From the NCBI RefSeq assembly GCF_038051945.1, contig NZ_CP150302.1, forward strand, positions 1 to 64,000: a stretch of 64,000 nucleotides of DNA, read 5' to 3'. The notes below the pieces were generated by a model that saw nothing but the letters and a program-made list of their open reading frames with translations, did not search any database and was not told the origin of the DNA. Positions 61,117 to 64,000 of this stretch are shown piece by piece. The stretch comes from Paenibacillus sp. FSL H3-0469. GTDB lineage: Bacteria; Bacillota; Bacilli; Paenibacillales; Paenibacillaceae. How positions within the stretch are numbered: the first letter of the stretch is position 1; each line of letters begins with the position of its first letter. The position numbers were made by a program, and so were the translations under genes.

Positions 61117-61893
61117 TTGATCAGAACAGTTCAAGCCAGCGACATTGGCCGGGTACGTACCGTCAATGAGGATTCAGTCTGGATCGGCGCCACGCGCCAC
61201 GGTTATACCCTCGGCATTATTGCCGACGGAATGGGGGGACATCTGGCTGGCGATACCGCGAGCAGGCTTGCACTTGAGACCGTCAGGGGGATTCTGGACC
61301 AGCTGGAGCCTGATCTTCCGGAGGCAGAGCTGAAGGAAGCGCTGACTGCCGCCATCATGGAAGCCAATAACACAGTTCACAGAGAAGCTCAGAGCGATGA
61401 GAAGCTCCATAATATGGGGACCACCATCGTTGCTGCACTGCTGAAAGGGTCGGCAGGCTATATCGGCCATATCGGAGACAGCAGGGCTTATCTGATCCGG
61501 GACGGTGAAGCCAGGCAGCTAACCGAGGACCATACGCTGGTGAATGAGCTGTTCAGGAACGGCCAGATCAGTCTGGAGGAGCTGGATAACCATCCCCGCC
61601 GCAATGTGCTTACCAGGGCACTGGGGACGGATACAGTGGTATCCGCGGATCTGGCATATGTTACGCTTGCGATTGGTGAGCTGCTGCTGCTGTGCAGCGA
61701 TGGGCTCAGCAATTATGTCAGTCTGGAGCATCTGGGCAAGGTAGCCGGAATAAATGAAATATCTCTGGAAGAAAGAGCAGAGCGATTACTTCAACTGGCA
61801 TTGCTTGCGGGCGGCAGCGATAATATAAGCGTTGCTATGCTGGAACACCAAGGAGAGGCCGCAGTGCCCGAGACAAAGGAGTGGGAAAGATGA
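61117..61893 (+). CDS. prpC: PP2C-type serine/threonine phosphatase PrpC
   Basis: This 258-residue metal-dependent phosphatase reverses phosphorylation by PrkC. PP2C motifs are DIGRVRTVNEDS, IIADGMGGHLAGDTAS, MGTTIVAALL, IGHIGDSRAYLIRDG and LLLCSDGLSNYV, followed by GGSDNIS. The TTG start at 61117 has GGTGAGGA 5 bases upstream and gives the family beginning. It overlaps prkC by four bases (ATGA). Confidence 0.95.
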   Translation: MIRTVQASDIGRVRTVNEDSVWIGATRHGYTLGIIADGMGGHLAGDTASRLALETVRGILDQLEPDLPEAELKEALTAAIMEANNTVHREAQSDEKLHNMGTTIVAALLKGSAGYIGHIGDSRAYLIRDGEARQLTEDHTLVNELFRNGQISLEELDNHPRRNVLTRALGTDTVVSADLAYVTLAIGELLLLCSDGLSNYVSLEHLGKVAGINEISLEERAERLLQLALLAGGSDNISVAMLEHQGEAAVPETKEWER

Positions 61894-64000
61894 TCGGTCA
61901 CGAATTGGGCGGCCGTTACCAAGTCATCGAACGGATCGGCGGAGGAGGCATGGCGCTCGTCTATAGAGCCCATGATATTCTGCTTAACCGGAATGTTGCT
62001 ATCAAAGTACTGCGCAATCAATTTGTGCATGATGAGGAATTCATCCGCCGGTTCCGGCGGGAGGCGCAATCAGCTGCTTCGTTATCTCATCCCAACGTAG
62101 TCAGCATATACGATGTCGGCCAGGAAGATGAAATTCATTATATTGTTATGGAGTATATTGAAGGCAAGAACCTGAATGAAATTATTAAAGAGCGGGCACC
62201 GATGCAGGTGGATGAATCCGTGCGGATTACCTCGCAGATTTGTGATGCGCTGGATCATGCGCATATGAACCAGATTATACACCGCGATATTAAACCACAT
62301 AATATTCTGATTGGTCGTAACGGGCGGGTTAAGGTAACCGACTTCGGGATTGCCCGGGCGGTTACGTCCACTACGATTACTCAGACAGGGTCTGTGGTCG
62401 GTTCTGTGCATTATTTCTCGCCGGAGCATGCCAAGGGTGTAGCTACGGGTGAGAAGTCGGACCTCTACTCCCTGGGTATCGTACTATATCAGATGCTTAC
62501 AGGTGTATTGCCTTTCTTAGGAGAGAGTCCGATTAGCGTGGCGCTGAAGCATCTGCAGGAGGAATTCGAGGAGCCGCGTCTGCTGAATCCGCTGATTCCG
62601 CAAAGCGTGGAGAATGTAATTCTCAAGTCGATGCGCAAGAACCCGGAGGAGCGCTACCAGTCTGCCAAGCAAATGCTGCAGGATCTGGAGACCTGTCTGC
62701 TGCCTGAACGGCGCAGCGAAGCCAAAATGCTGTTCCAGGATGATGATGATGAGGACAGAACACGTATCATTCCGGCGATCAAGCCGCTCCAGCGCGGGCT
62801 AAGCAGCCGTGGCGGCGGAGAGGAGCGAATCCGCAGTATGGAGGAAGCTCCGCCGCCTGCTGCTGTGAAGCGTAAGGGCCGCGCAGCACTGTGGATCAGC
62901 CTTACGCTGGTCGTTTTAATCGCCATGACCGGAATTGTGTGGTATGTCAATTCCAAGCTGTCGGTCGATGAAGTCTCGGTGCCTGCAGTGACAGGGAAGA
63001 CCTTCCAGGAGGCCAAGGCTGAGCTTGAGGCTGTGGGACTGTTTGCCGAGGAGCCCGCACTGGTTGAGTATAATCCTAATTTCGAAGAGAATATTGTCTG
63101 GAAGCAGAACAAGACCAATACGATGGTCAAAGAAGGAACTCATATTATTCTGACGGTAAGTGCCGCCAAGGTTCTTCCTAAGCTTAAGGATGTCTCTAAC
63201 CTGAGTTATGACGATGCCGTCAAGGAGTTAATTGCGCTTGGCATAGCCCAGAGCAGAATCACTCCTGATGAACGCTTCAGTGAGGAATTTGCCAAGGGGA
63301 AGGTCATTAGCTCTGAGCCTGCCGCAAACTCAGAATATGATCCTGAGACGGTGAGTATCAAGCTAATCGTGAGCAAAGGCAAAGAAAACACCCAGATGCC
63401 GGATCTCCTAGGGAAGACCGAGAAGGAAGCCAAGGCTGCGCTGGAAAGTGTAGGTCTGGTGCTGGATGCGGTCAAACAAGAGCCGAGCTTCACTTACGAG
63501 AAGGGTAAGGTTACGAAGCAGTGGGCCTATGAGGCAGGGGATCTGGTCCCTCCAGGCGAGAAGATTACGATCTACATCAGCACAGGTTACCCTCCGGAAG
63601 CTTTGGAATTTACGTTTAATGTTCCGGTAGCACCGGCTGCTGAAGGCAAGAAGAGTAAGATTCGTATCGTGTTTGCCGATGCGCGCAACGGCGGCGAGAA
63701 CCAGGAGTGGGGCACACGCACGATTGGCAAAAGCCAGACCTTATCCGTGAACATGCTGCTTGCCCCTAATAAAGACGGCATGGTATCAGTATACCGGGAC
63801 GGGGAGTTCCTGGAGACTTATCCGATCACTTATGTCGATGTCAAAAATAACACTGTGCAGCAGCCTGAACCGCCTCCGGTGGAGACACAGACGCCTGCAC
63901 CGACGGTTGCTCCTACCGAGCCTGCTCAGCCTACTGAGACTCCAGTTCCCGACCCGACAGCAGAGCCGGCAATTATTCCGCCGGACACCGGAGAAGGAGA
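61890..64000 (+). CDS. prkC: Serine/threonine kinase PrkC with PASTA repeats (right end cut off)
   Basis: The frame is open to the window edge (703 codons and no stop). The kinase domain (residues 1 to about 270) has the GGGGMALVY loop, Lys39 in VAIKVL, the HRDIKPHN motif (Asp133) and the DFG of VTDFGIA. After a juxtamembrane part comes one transmembrane helix (about 331-353, ALWISLTLVVLIAMTGIVWYV), then three PASTA domains (about 360-567) that bind muropeptides outside the cell. A strand-rich part follows, then a Pro/Thr/Glu-rich tail. Kinases of this type promote spore germination and cell-wall control. It overlaps prpC by ATGA. Confidence 0.95.
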   Translation, partial: MIGHELGGRYQVIERIGGGGMALVYRAHDILLNRNVAIKVLRNQFVHDEEFIRRFRREAQSAASLSHPNVVSIYDVGQEDEIHYIVMEYIEGKNLNEIIKERAPMQVDESVRITSQICDALDHAHMNQIIHRDIKPHNILIGRNGRVKVTDFGIARAVTSTTITQTGSVVGSVHYFSPEHAKGVATGEKSDLYSLGIVLYQMLTGVLPFLGESPISVALKHLQEEFEEPRLLNPLIPQSVENVILKSMRKNPEERYQSAKQMLQDLETCLLPERRSEAKMLFQDDDDEDRTRIIPAIKPLQRGLSSRGGGEERIRSMEEAPPPAAVKRKGRAALWISLTLVVLIAMTGIVWYVNSKLSVDEVSVPAVTGKTFQEAKAELEAVGLFAEEPALVEYNPNFEENIVWKQNKTNTMVKEGTHIILTVSAAKVLPKLKDVSNLSYDDAVKELIALGIAQSRITPDERFSEEFAKGKVISSEPAANSEYDPETVSIKLIVSKGKENTQMPDLLGKTEKEAKAALESVGLVLDAVKQEPSFTYEKGKVTKQWAYEAGDLVPPGEKITIYISTGYPPEALEFTFNVPVAPAAEGKKSKIRIVFADARNGGENQEWGTRTIGKSQTLSVNMLLAPNKDGMVSVYRDGEFLETYPITYVDVKNNTVQQPEPPPVETQTPAPTVAPTEPAQPTETPVPDPTAEPAIIPPDTGEG

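Overview
The window is a low-GC-Gram-positive chromosome segment from an endospore former, most likely Paenibacillus or a close relative. The evidence is an intermediate GC content judged by eye, strong AGGAGG-type ribosome binding sites, an Enterococcus/Bacillus-type CcpA, a tricistronic ger spore-germination operon, RemA, YlaN, YlbF/YlbG and DapF, and a long run of genes in the Bacillus subtilis order rqcH(yloA)-yloB ... yloC-remA-gmk-rpoZ-coaBC-priA-def-fmt-rsmB-rlmN-prpC-prkC. No rRNA, tRNA, IS element, prophage or CRISPR array is visible. The window reads as core chromosome with a few accessory inserts.

Layout. 1-3.75 kb: an N-acetylglucosamine-type PTS permease (EIICBA) overlapping enzyme I, with no ptsH between them. 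4-6.6 kb: an ECF sigma factor with a membrane anti-sigma partner, then a convergent DJ-1/PfpI protein. 6.8-12 kb: a cysteine-motif protein, ccpA, mtnN and the divergent acuA/acsA pair with a cre box between them, so the carbon-catabolite regulator sits next to a likely target. 12-20.9 kb: a class A penicillin-binding protein, rpsD with its leader, diguanylate cyclase dgcP, a lipoprotein, an M29 aminopeptidase and a very unusual HPr-like protein. 21-24.8 kb: ylaN, a Ca2+/H+ antiporter, an Asp23-family protein, ftsW and yugN. 25-31.7 kb: an M20 amidohydrolase, a CBS protein, an XPB-type helicase with a large partner protein, ylbF and ylbG. 31.7-38.2 kb: MarR regulator and MFS exporter with two matching operators, an EAL/GGDEF pair, a LysR regulator and a PHP phosphoesterase. 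38.2-38.5 kb: two kinds of tandem repeat and a long hairpin. 38.5-64 kb: the yloA-yloP-type housekeeping cluster, interrupted between yloB and yloC by dapF, a gerA-gerC-gerB operon, a small two-helix membrane protein and a homocysteine methyltransferase/methylene-THF reductase fusion. prkC runs off the right edge.

How the genes work together. Sugar uptake and PTS, CcpA, acetyl-CoA synthetase and its acetyltransferase form a carbon-control theme, to which the HPr-like protein with a Crh-like Ser46 region may belong. Cyclic-di-GMP turnover is represented three times (dgcP, EAL, CBS-GGDEF). Cell-wall growth and its sensing are represented by the class A PBP, FtsW and PrkC/PrpC. Translation quality and maturation are represented by RqcH, RpsD, Def, Fmt, RsmB and RlmN. 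The most novel-looking items are the HPr-like protein that lacks the phosphotransfer histidine and may be circularly permuted, the split XPB helicase pair, the self-complementary leader that covers the dapF ribosome binding site, the multi-hairpin rpoZ-coaBC spacer and the repeats at 38.2-38.5 kb. All calls come from reading the sequence; no database search was run.
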